A DNA stretch of 32,271 bases from assembly GCA_016213265.1 (NCBI GenBank), contig JACRBA010000034.1, forward strand, positions 1 to 32,271, written 5' to 3'. Of the stretch, positions 8,355-16,171 are shown piece by piece (positions within the stretch are counted from its first letter, which is position 1; each line of letters opens with the position of its first letter). The stretch is from Burkholderiales bacterium. GTDB taxonomy: Bacteria; Pseudomonadota; Gammaproteobacteria; Burkholderiales; Burkholderiaceae_C. The notes beneath the pieces were generated by a model, which was not told the DNA's origin, did no database searches, and saw only the letters and a program-made list of their open reading frames with translations. The position numbers were made by a program, and so were the translations under genes.

Positions 8355-9881
8355 TCAGTAACACATCATCAAACCGAGCCGGTTTCGCTCGCACTTGACG
8401 ACGCGGGGAGGGGGAGTCGGCTCGGCCGGCCGCGCAGGCGGCGGGGGCCGGCGCGCGGGCCTGGGCTTGGCCTGGGCGGCAGGCGAGACGGCATCGGCGT
8501 CTTCGAGGGCCGCCCGCGCGAGCTGCCACTTGGCCAGGCGCTCGCGGCCGGCGGCCTGCTGGTCGGCCGTCTGCACCAGGCGCATGTGGTCGATGAGCAG
8601 CGGCCCGTCGCCGCCCCCGGCGGACTCGATGTCCAGCACGACGGGCCAGTGGTCCACGGCGCGGCGCGCCGGCTCCGGCCAGTCGGTGGGAACGGCGCTG
8701 TGCACCGTCTCGCCATCGATCTGCCAGCGGATCAGCTGCGGCGCCCAATCGAGCGCCAGGGTGTGGAACCCGCCGTCCTGCCAGGGGTTGGCCGCCAGCG
8801 GGATGGGCGGGTGGCCAGCCTCCAGGCCCGGCGCGTTGGCGCCGACCTGCGCGCTGCCCTTGTCCACCTCGACGAGCACGAACTCGCCGTCCTCGGGCCA
8901 CGGCAGGCGGGCCAGGGGCGCGCCGCGCAGGGACGCACGCATCGCCGCGCCCTTGGGCACGCGCAGGCGCAGCTCCATGCGGCCATAGACCCACGCCAGG
9001 TCGTCGTCCAGGCGCAGGGTGGCCCGCCCGGGCACGGCCAGGTGGCCCTTGCCGTCCAGGGCCGTGGCCGCAGCGGCGGCCGCGGGCTCCACATGCCAGC
9101 GCGTGTCGTCCAGGTGCGTGCCGGCCGCGGCGTTGAAATCCTCGGCCCACACCACGTAGGGCCCCGCACCGGGGGCGGCCGCCGTGCGCGCCGGTGCCGC
9201 CTCGGCCGCGCCCGCGCGGACGAATTCGATGCGGCCCACACCCAGGCTCAGCGGTGCCTCGGCGGGCTCGTTGTAGGTGACCTCCACCGAGACGACCGCG
9301 GGCAGCGTCTGCTGGATGGAGGCCCCGCGCGCGCCGCAGTAGCCCTCGGGGCTGAAGGCCGACAGCGGGATCTCCAGTTGCTCGGCCCGGCCCACGCGCT
9401 GGAAGACCACGGGGTAGCAGCCCGTGCTCTGCGTGGCGGCATCGGGGCCCTTGAGCCGGATGCGCACGTCGCGTGCCTGGTTCGACGACACGTGGATGCG
9501 CAGGCTGTCGTAGCCGGACAGGTCCACCGGCCGGGCCGTGTCGCTGGCGGCCACTTCCAGGCCCAGGGTGCTCCACTGGCTGCCCGCGCTGCGGCTCAGG
9601 CGCCCGTTCACGCGCGCCATGCGGTCGGTGATCGCCATCGGCTCGGCACGCACGTCGCCCGGCTTGTCCGCCAGGGCGATCACGTTGACACGCGCCGCGG
9701 CGGCCTCGGCGGCCTCGCCGCCGAAGTCGGCCCAGACCATGCCGCCATCGGTCGCCGCGCCGGCCGGCAAGGCACCACCGCCGAGCGCCATCGCCAGGGA
9801 CAGGGCCGCCCAGCGCAGCGGGGGGCGGGGGCATCGGGCCCGGCCCATCGCGGGCGTGGTGGGTGCGGTGCGCGGCGCCAT
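8355..9881 (-). CDS. Secreted protein: GYC module fused to degenerate GH16-like domain
   Basis: The 508-residue product starts at ATG 9881, one base after the AraC gene stop, with GGAG about 8 nt upstream inside that gene. Order: signal peptide (about 23-42); a beta-rich module (about 50-222) with DKPGD, DLSGY, Cys155 and GYC Cys182; a linker; a GH16-like fold (about 243-436); and a Pro-rich tail with two late cysteines. In GH16 the catalytic motif is ExDxxE. Here it reads GEFVLVEVD: Glu333 and Glu338 remain but the central Asp is Val335. Activity is therefore doubtful, and the domain may bind rather than cut glucan. The first module is paralogous to the lipoproteins at 7636-8313 and 19937-20653. 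The GH16 assignment rests on pattern and context and is less sure than for 6898-7596. Confidence 0.78.
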   Translation of the reverse strand: MAPRTAPTTPAMGRARCPRPPLRWAALSLAMALGGGALPAGAATDGGMVWADFGGEAAEAAAARVNVIALADKPGDVRAEPMAITDRMARVNGRLSRSAGSQWSTLGLEVAASDTARPVDLSGYDSLRIHVSSNQARDVRIRLKGPDAATQSTGCYPVVFQRVGRAEQLEIPLSAFSPEGYCGARGASIQQTLPAVVSVEVTYNEPAEAPLSLGVGRIEFVRAGAAEAAPARTAAAPGAGPYVVWAEDFNAAAGTHLDDTRWHVEPAAAAAATALDGKGHLAVPGRATLRLDDDLAWVYGRMELRLRVPKGAAMRASLRGAPLARLPWPEDGEFVLVEVDKGSAQVGANAPGLEAGHPPIPLAANPWQDGGFHTLALDWAPQLIRWQIDGETVHSAVPTDWPEPARRAVDHWPVVLDIESAGGGDGPLLIDHMRLVQTADQQAAGRERLAKWQLARAALEDADAVSPAAQAKPRPARRPPPPARPAEPTPPPRVVKCERNRLGLMMCY

Positions 9882-9882
9882 G

Positions 9883-10355
9883 TCAGTTCTCCCCTTCACG
9901 GCGCGAAGGCGCCGTGCGCCAGGCCGACGGCGACACGCCGTAGCGCTCGCGGAAGGCCCGGGCGAAGGCTTCCGGCGACGCGAACCCGCACGACTGCGCG
10001 ATGTCGGCCACCTTGTCGTGGGGGCACTGGGCCAGGCGCTCGGCCGCCTGCTCCAGGCGACGCCGCCGCACGTGCGTCTTGAGCGTCTCGCCGGTCCAGG
10101 CCACGAACACGCGGTGGAAGTGGAAGGGCGAGAACGCCGCCAGGCTCGCCAGGCGCTCCAGGCTGAGGTTGGCCGCCAGGTTGGCCTCGATGTGGGCCAG
10201 CACGGCGTGCATGCGCCGCTCATGCGCCTGGCGCAATGCGGGCGAGCGCCCCACGGGCGCCGGCGGCCGGCGGGCCGCCGCGGGACCGGCCGTGAGCCAG
10301 GGGGGCGGGGCAGCGGGCAGCCACGCCTCGGGGCGGGCGTCGTGCGGCTGCGGGG

Positions 10356-10359
<4 letters not shown>
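9883..10359 (-). CDS. AraC-family regulator, DNA-binding domain only
   Basis: The 158-residue product has an Ala/Pro-rich N-terminus of about 45 residues and then the complete AraC/XylS DNA-binding domain: the first helix-turn-helix around NLSLERLASLAAFSPFHFHR and the second around KVADIAQSCGFASPEAFARAF, closing with GVSPSAWR. Most AraC regulators are near 300 residues and carry a separate sensor domain; this one has none. The ATG overlaps the stop of the ATPase gene (ATGA), and the next gene begins 1 bp after its stop, so it is embedded in the transporter-enzyme operon. It may amplify expression once the LacI-type repressor is released. Its target cannot be read here. Confidence 0.88.
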
Positions 10360-11444
<1,085 letters not shown>

Positions 11445-11461
11445 GTTCTTGTTCTCGAGGG

Positions 11462-12367
11462 TCAGCCCTTGACGGCACCCGCGGTGAGGCCCGCAATGAG
11501 GCGGCGCGAATAGACGATGAACAGCACCAGCAGCGGCAGCACGGTGATGGCCGAGCCCGCACTGATGGCGCCCCACGGCGTCTGGCCCGTGCCCTGCAGC
11601 GAGCGCAGCACCAGCGGGGCAGTGAACATCTCCGCCTGGCTCATGACGAGCAGCGCGCCGACGAAGTTGTTGTAGGCGCCGATGAAGGTCACCAGGCCCA
11701 GCGTGCCCATGGCCGGGCCGATGAGCGGCGCGACCACGCGCCAATAGATGCCGAACTCGCCGCAGCCGTCCATGCGGGCGGCTTCCACCAGCTCACGCGG
11801 AATGGCCGAGCCGATGTACTGCCGCATCATGAACACGCCGAACGCGGAGCACGCGCCGGGCACGATCAGCGCGCGCGTCGTGTTCAGCCAGCCCAGCTCG
11901 TTCATCAGCAGCACGAAGGGGATCATCCCCACGAAGGCCGGCAGCAGCATCGTGGCCATCAGCGCGCCGAACAGCGCATTGCGGCCAGGGAACTCGTACA
12001 GCGCGAACGCATAGCCGGCCAGCGAGCAGAAGAACAGGTTCAGCGCGGTGGTGGCAATGGCGATCCACAGCGACAGTGCCACGCTGTGCCAGAAGCCCGG
12101 CCGCAGCGTCACCAGCTCGTTGAGGTTGTCCAGCAGTGCCGAGCCGAACCACAGCGGCGGCGGCACCGACAGGATCTCGGTGTTCGTGTGCGTGGCGAAC
12201 ACGAACATGAAGTAGAACGGCGCGAGCATCAGCAGCGCGCCCGCCACCACGATGGCGTAGGGCACCCACTTCCTGAGCGCGGCGGCGACGCCCGGGCGGC
12301 GCGGTGCCGCGGCGCGGCGCGGGGCACGCCGGCCCACCGCCGGCGTGGAGTTGACGGCGGCGGTCAT
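11462..12367 (-). CDS. Carbohydrate ABC transporter permease, MalG type
   Basis: The 301-residue product has a basic Ala/Arg/Pro-rich N-terminus (about 30 residues) and then six predicted membrane segments. The EAA loop that docks on the ATPase is seen as ELVEAARMDGCGEFGIYWRV. Such CUT1 permeases form the inner-membrane pore with a MalF-type partner. The start codon overlaps the MalF-type stop (ATGA at 12364-12367) and the ATPase gene begins 17 bp downstream. The substrate is unknown; context suggests beta-gluco-oligosaccharides. Confidence 0.95.
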   Translation of the reverse strand: MTAAVNSTPAVGRRAPRRAAAPRRPGVAAALRKWVPYAIVVAGALLMLAPFYFMFVFATHTNTEILSVPPPLWFGSALLDNLNELVTLRPGFWHSVALSLWIAIATTALNLFFCSLAGYAFALYEFPGRNALFGALMATMLLPAFVGMIPFVLLMNELGWLNTTRALIVPGACSAFGVFMMRQYIGSAIPRELVEAARMDGCGEFGIYWRVVAPLIGPAMGTLGLVTFIGAYNNFVGALLVMSQAEMFTAPLVLRSLQGTGQTPWGAISAGSAITVLPLLVLFIVYSRRLIAGLTAGAVKG

Positions 12368-13404
12368 GGCTTGTCCTTGCGGCCCAGCGTGCGGTTGTTC
12401 AGCCAGGTGAGGCCGGCGATGACCATGAACATCAGCCAGGCCACCGACGAGGCGGTGCCGAAGTCACCGTCGGTCAGGCCGATCTTGTACATCTGCATGG
12501 CCACGGTCTCGGCCACCTGCCCCACGCCACCGGAGCCGCCGGTGAGGATGAAGGGCTCCTCGAACAGCTGCAGGTTGCCGATGATCGTGAGCGTGATGGC
12601 GAACAGCATCATCGGGCGCAGCAGCGGCACGGTGATGTGGCGGAACTGAGCCCAGGGCCCGGCGCCGTCGATGGTCGCCGCCTCGTACAGGTCCTTCGGG
12701 ATGGTCTGCAGCGCCGACAGGTACAGCACCGTGTTCCAGCCCACGTAGCGCCACCACACGATGAACGCGACGATGGGCTTGGTGTACTCCGGGCGGCCCC
12801 AGTCGATGTTCTCGCCGGGGAACAGCCAGGCCAGCGGCTGCACGCCGAACACCTCGAGGTGGTGCAGCCCGGTGAGCGCCTGGTTCACCACGCCGAAGTC
12901 GCGCGAGAACAGCGACGAGAACACCAGCGTGATGGCCACCGTGTTGGTGATGTACGGCAGGAAGTACATCGCCGTCACCACGTCGCGCGAGCGGCGAAAG
13001 CGCGTGTCCAGGTAGTACGCCAGCGGCACCGCCACCAGGTGCTGCGGCACGCCCGAGGCCAGGCCCAGCCAGAAGGTGTTGTACAGCGCGCGCCAGAAGT
13101 CGCGCGCATACAGCTCGGCCCAGAACTCGCCGGAGAACACCTGCGCCCACGGCAGGCCGTCGAGCTGCAGCACGTAGGCGTAGTTGCCCCAGCCCTCCCA
13201 CTTCATGCCGGCCAGGCCGGCGGTGAGCTCCCAGCGGAAGAACGAGGCGTACGCCGAGAACAGCAGCGGGAACAGCCCGAAGGTGATGAAGAGGATGAAG
13301 AACGGCGCCACGAACACGTAGGGCATGTACTGCCACGGTTGCAGGCGCCGCGCGGCCCGGCGCGGTGCGGGCGCGCCGGCTGGGGCGTGCGGATCGGAGC
13401 ACAC
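12364..13404 (-). CDS. Carbohydrate ABC transporter permease, MalF type
   Basis: The 346-residue product has the first membrane segment at about residues 28-50 (YVFVAPFFILFITFGLFP) and the MalF-type EAA loop DLYEAATIDGAGPWAQFRHI. It pairs with the MalG-type permease to form the inner-membrane channel. The proposed start is GTG at 13404, without a clear Shine-Dalgarno; a later ATG (codon 27) would leave too little sequence before the first helix, so the GTG is preferred with moderate confidence. A strong hairpin lies between this gene and the binding-protein gene, and the stop overlaps the next start. Confidence 0.93.
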   Translation of the reverse strand: MCSDPHAPAGAPAPRRAARRLQPWQYMPYVFVAPFFILFITFGLFPLLFSAYASFFRWELTAGLAGMKWEGWGNYAYVLQLDGLPWAQVFSGEFWAELYARDFWRALYNTFWLGLASGVPQHLVAVPLAYYLDTRFRRSRDVVTAMYFLPYITNTVAITLVFSSLFSRDFGVVNQALTGLHHLEVFGVQPLAWLFPGENIDWGRPEYTKPIVAFIVWWRYVGWNTVLYLSALQTIPKDLYEAATIDGAGPWAQFRHITVPLLRPMMLFAITLTIIGNLQLFEEPFILTGGSGGVGQVAETVAMQMYKIGLTDGDFGTASSVAWLMFMVIAGLTWLNNRTLGRKDKP

Positions 13405-13427
13405 GGTGGGGCGGGTGGGGTGCAGGT

Positions 13428-13460
13428 CGGCAGCCGGCGAGAGCGCTCAGCCGGCTGCCG
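13428..13460 (-). repeat. Hairpin between binding-protein and permease genes
   Basis: GGCAGCCGGC (13429-13438) and GCCGGCTGCC (13450-13459) are perfect 10-nt inverted repeats around an 11-nt loop, and one further C-G pair extends the stem to 11 bp. No U-tract follows on the minus strand. It lies in the 74-bp gap after the binding-protein gene, where a stable stem could protect the upstream message from 3' exonucleases or partly stop transcription, giving more binding protein than permease. Confidence 0.75.
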
Positions 13461-13478
13461 GGTGGGCAGTGCGCGCGG

Positions 13479-14723
13479 TCAGCGGCGCACGCGGCGCTCG
13501 ATCGCCTTGCGGGCGTCGGCCAGGGCGAGCTTCACGTCCTTGCCCTGCTCGAGCACCTTGTCGAACTCGGCGTTCACCACTTCCTGGGCCACGGGATCGA
13601 GCTTGTCCACCTCGATGGCGGGAATCTTCGCGGCCGTGGCCTTCCACTGCTCACGCGCCTTCTGGCCGCCGAGGAACTCGATGGGCTGGGCGATGAACGG
13701 GTCGGCCGAGGCCTCGACCAGCGCAGGGAAGGCGTCCAGCTCGCGGAAGGCCGCGATCTGCACGTCCTTGCTGGTGGTCATGAACTTCAAGAAGTCCCAG
13801 GCGGCGGCCTTGTTCTTGGCCGCCTTGGGGATGGCGTAGAAGCTGCCGCCCCACGAGGCGCTCACGCCGCCGGGCACGGCGGCCGAGCGCCACTTGCCCT
13901 TGGTCTCGGGCGCGATCCAGTTCTTCAGGTGGCCGGCCAGCCAGGCACCCATCATCTCGGAGGCGATGGTGCCGCGCTTGAAGCCCTCGCTCCACTCGTT
14001 GCTCCAGGCACCGATCTTGGCGTCGATGCCCGCCGCGCGGGCCTGCTTGGCCGTCTCGAACGCGTCGACGAAGCGCTTCGATTCCACCAGCACCTTGCCG
14101 TTGTGGTCGAAGTAGATGCCTTCGCCGTCCTTCAGGCCGGAGCGGATGAGGATGTCCTTGATCGCGGCCGCGTGCGGGATCAGGTAGGCACCGGTCTTGG
14201 CCTTGACCGTCTTGCCGGCCTCGATGAAGGACGACCACGAGCCCGTCAGCTGGGCCTCGGTGACGCCCGCCTGGTCCATCAGGTCCTTGCGGTAGAACAG
14301 CGCGCCCGGGCCGATGTCGGCCGGCATGGCGGCGAAGATGCCGCCACGGCTCGTGGCCTGCGCGGCGGCGAACTTGAAGAACTTGTCGCGCAGCTGCAGG
14401 GCGTTGTAGGGCGCCTTGGAGAGGTCTTCCACACCGCCGCCCTCGGCGAACTTGGCCACGTAGCCGATCTCGATGCCCATCACGTCGGGCACGTTGGCAC
14501 CCGTGGCGAGCGCAGTGGTCATCGCGTTGTGGTGGTCGCCGTAGCCCAGCGCCACCAGCTTCACCTCCACCTCGGGATGCAGCTTCTTGTACAGGGGGAT
14601 CGCCGCCTGCACGGAACGGTCGAGGTCCTTGAACGCGGCCACGGTGATCACCGTCTGGGCCTGCGCGGCAGACACCCCTGCCAGCACGCCCGCCATCACG
14701 GCCAGCTTGAACGCAATCTTCAT
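13479..14723 (-). CDS. Periplasmic sugar-binding protein of ABC transporter (MalE type)
   Basis: The 414-residue product starts with a clear signal peptide (MKIAFKLAVMAGVLAGVSA, cleavage near AQA at residue 23) and has the two-lobe layout of family 1 extracellular solute-binding proteins, with VITVAAFKDLDRSVQAAIPLY at the mature N-terminus. The ATG at 14723 has AGGAG 7 nt upstream. It is the first gene of the minus-strand operon and would deliver oligosaccharides to the permeases encoded next. The LacI-type operator at 14784-14797 lies 61 bp upstream of the start. The ligand is unknown; a beta-gluco-oligosaccharide is inferred from the enzymes in the operon. Confidence 0.95.
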   Translation of the reverse strand: MKIAFKLAVMAGVLAGVSAAQAQTVITVAAFKDLDRSVQAAIPLYKKLHPEVEVKLVALGYGDHHNAMTTALATGANVPDVMGIEIGYVAKFAEGGGVEDLSKAPYNALQLRDKFFKFAAAQATSRGGIFAAMPADIGPGALFYRKDLMDQAGVTEAQLTGSWSSFIEAGKTVKAKTGAYLIPHAAAIKDILIRSGLKDGEGIYFDHNGKVLVESKRFVDAFETAKQARAAGIDAKIGAWSNEWSEGFKRGTIASEMMGAWLAGHLKNWIAPETKGKWRSAAVPGGVSASWGGSFYAIPKAAKNKAAAWDFLKFMTTSKDVQIAAFRELDAFPALVEASADPFIAQPIEFLGGQKAREQWKATAAKIPAIEVDKLDPVAQEVVNAEFDKVLEQGKDVKLALADARKAIERRVRR

Positions 14724-14783
14724 GTCGGTCTCCTGGTGTTCGCGCCGGCAGCCGCCCTCGGCTGCGCAGGCTTGGCGGCGTTA

Positions 14784-14797
14784 TGCAACCGCTTGCA
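14784..14797. promoter_or_regulatory. LacI-type operator of the transporter operon
   Basis: TGCAACCGCTTGCA fits the LacI/GalR family pattern TGCAANCGNTTGCA at every fixed position. It differs at only one base from the perfect palindrome in front of the GH1 gene (16137-16150). A weak -10-like TACACT (minus strand, 14806-14801) abuts it, so a bound repressor would cover the probable start of transcription. The likely ligand is the adjacent LacI-family protein. Confidence 0.88.
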
Positions 14798-14854
14798 CGC
14801 AGTGTAGAAGGCGGATGAAGGCGGAATCTACGGGGGAACCCCGACCGAATCTGG

Positions 14855-14870
14855 CGAATCTTGCGATTCG
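14855..14870. repeat. Inverted repeat upstream of transporter operon
   Basis: CGAATC (14855-14860) and GATTCG (14865-14870) form a perfect 6-bp inverted repeat with a 4-nt spacer. A further direct copy of CGAATC lies at 14846-14851. The core AATCGCAAGAT, read on the minus strand (14868-14858), recurs at 16109-16119 in the GH1 promoter region. It may be a binding site for a second regulator, possibly the AraC-type protein of this operon; no factor can be assigned. Confidence 0.45.
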
Positions 14871-14882
14871 TGAACATTGCTT

Positions 14883-14896
14883 TGCAATCGCTGTCA
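14883..14896. promoter_or_regulatory. Possible auxiliary LacI-type operator
   Basis: TGCAATCGCTGTCA matches 10 of the 12 fixed positions of TGCAANCGNTTGCA; the mismatches are in one half-site. Its centre is 99 bp from that of the 14784-14797 operator. Such spacing is compatible with a repressor loop, as in the lac operon. It overlaps a small palindrome ATTGC-TTT-GCAAT (14876-14888). Confidence 0.4.
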
Positions 14897-14940
14897 GCGC
14901 TCTGCAGAGGCTTGCGGTGCGATCGTTCAGTCGTCGCGGA

Positions 14941-14966
14941 GCCCCGCGTGGGCCCCTGCGCGGGGC
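14941..14966 (-). terminator. Stem-loop after the LacI-type gene (weak terminator candidate)
   Basis: GCCCCGCG (14941-14948) and CGCGGGGC (14959-14966) form a perfect 8-bp stem with a 10-nt loop, 28 bp after the stop of the LacI-family gene. No U-tract follows on the minus strand, so it is at best a weak or Rho-assisted terminator insulating the regulator from the transporter operon. Confidence 0.35.
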
Positions 14967-14993
14967 CTCACCGAGGCGCGTGGGCGCGGCGCC

Positions 14994-16025
14994 TCAGCGG
15001 CGCGCAGCGCTGCGCGCCGGCACGGCCCGCGTGGACTCGCGCACCACGAGCTCGACGCGCGGCGGCGCCGTGCGCGGCGGCTTGCGCCCCTCGATCAGGG
15101 CCACCACCGCGTTGGCCGCCTCGCGGCTCAGGTCGGCCAGCGGCTGCCGCACGGAGGTGAGCGGCGGCACCGTGAAGGACGAGTGCGGCAGGTCGTCGTA
15201 GCCCACCAGGGAGATGTCGTCCGGCACCTTGAGGCCCCGGCGGTGCAGGGCCAGGATGGCACCGTAGGCCGAGTCGTCGTTGGCGGCGAACACCGCGGTG
15301 AACGGCAGCCCCCGGTCGAGCAGCGTGTTCATCGCCGTCACGCCACCGCCCTCGACATAGCCGCCGTTGGCCACCAGGCGCTCGTCGTAGTCGATGCCAG
15401 CGGCCTGCAGCGCCTCGCGGTAGCCGCGCAGGCGGTCCTCGGCGTCCTGGCGGCCGTCCGGCCCTCGGATGAAGGCGATGCGACGATGCCCCTGCTCCAG
15501 CAGGTGCTGCACGGCCAGGCGCGCGCCGGCGACATGGTCGAAGCCCATCGAATGCACGTGGATCGACGCGGACTGGCCACCCAGCAGCACCATCGGCACG
15601 CTCTGCGCATGGCGGTCCAGGGCCTCGTCGTCCAGGTCGGCCACGAGCAGGATGACACCGTCCACCCGCCGCCCGATCAGCGAGAGCAGGCGCCGCTCCT
15701 CTTCGGTCTTGTTCCAGTGGCCGTTGACGAAGATGGTCTCGTAGTCGTGGCTGGCCAGGGCCAGCTCCACGCCCCGCATGGCCTCATTGAAGTAGGTGCT
15801 CGCGATCTCCTGCGTGAGCACGCCCACGGTCATGGTGCGCCCCTTGGCCAGGCCACGCGCCACGAGGTTGGGGCGGTAGTTCAGGCGCTTGATGCTCAGC
15901 TCGATGGCCTGCTGCTTGTCGCCCGACACGGGGTGGGTGCCGCTGAGGTAGCGGGAAACGGTGCTGGTGGAGACGCCGGCCAGTCGGGCCACCTCCTTCA
16001 GCGTGACGGTGTTGTCAATGGACAT
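14994..16025 (-). CDS. LacI-family transcriptional regulator
   Basis: The 343-residue product has the LacI helix-turn-helix at the N-terminus (VTLKEVARLAGVSTSTVSRY) with the hinge helix near NYRPNLVARGLAKG, followed by a two-lobe sugar-binding domain like periplasmic binding proteins. The start MSIDN at 16025 puts the HTH at the usual position; a 15-residue upstream extension to 16070 is less likely. It lies between and close to two operons that each carry a matching operator, and diverges from the GH1 gene, so it is the probable local repressor of both. Its inducer is likely an imported oligosaccharide. A half-site AGCGCTTG (16037-16044) just upstream of its own start hints at autoregulation. 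Confidence 0.94.
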   Translation of the reverse strand: MSIDNTVTLKEVARLAGVSTSTVSRYLSGTHPVSGDKQQAIELSIKRLNYRPNLVARGLAKGRTMTVGVLTQEIASTYFNEAMRGVELALASHDYETIFVNGHWNKTEEERRLLSLIGRRVDGVILLVADLDDEALDRHAQSVPMVLLGGQSASIHVHSMGFDHVAGARLAVQHLLEQGHRRIAFIRGPDGRQDAEDRLRGYREALQAAGIDYDERLVANGGYVEGGGVTAMNTLLDRGLPFTAVFAANDDSAYGAILALHRRGLKVPDDISLVGYDDLPHSSFTVPPLTSVRQPLADLSREAANAVVALIEGRKPPRTAPPRVELVVRESTRAVPARSAARR

Positions 16026-16171
16026 GTGCGCAGGATAGCGCTTGTCACCGCCGCACCCGTGACGAAGCACCCTGGCGCCATCCTAGGTAAAACGCGATGT
16101 TTGCGCGCAATCGCAAGATCGGCAAGGTGGCAATCTTGCAAGCGCTTGCAGCGGTCGATATCGTGCCGCCC
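16026..16171. promoter_or_regulatory. Divergent promoter region between LacI-type regulator and GH1 operon
   Basis: This 146-bp gap must hold promoters in both directions. It contains the perfect operator at 16137-16150, the repeated core AATCGCAAGAT at 16109-16119, and an inverted pair GCAAGAT (16113-16119) / ATCTTGC (16133-16139) that overlaps the operator. A minus-strand TAGGAT (about 16085-16080) is a weak -10 candidate for the regulator. No convincing plus-strand -35/-10 pair was found. Confidence 0.6.
16137..16150. promoter_or_regulatory. Perfect palindromic LacI-type operator of GH1 operon
   Basis: TGCAAGCGCTTGCA is a perfect 14-bp palindrome and an exact fit to the LacI/GalR pattern TGCAANCGNTTGCA. 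It ends 21 bp before the proposed GH1 start. It shares 13 of 14 bases with the transporter operon operator, so one regulator, very probably the divergent LacI-family protein, binds both. Confidence 0.92.

Noticed and set aside
16097-16171. Upstream ATG extending the GH1 protein by 25 residues
   Set aside because: It would place the perfect operator palindrome within the coding region and adds sequence unlike GH1 N-termini; ATG 16172 leads straight into the family signature.
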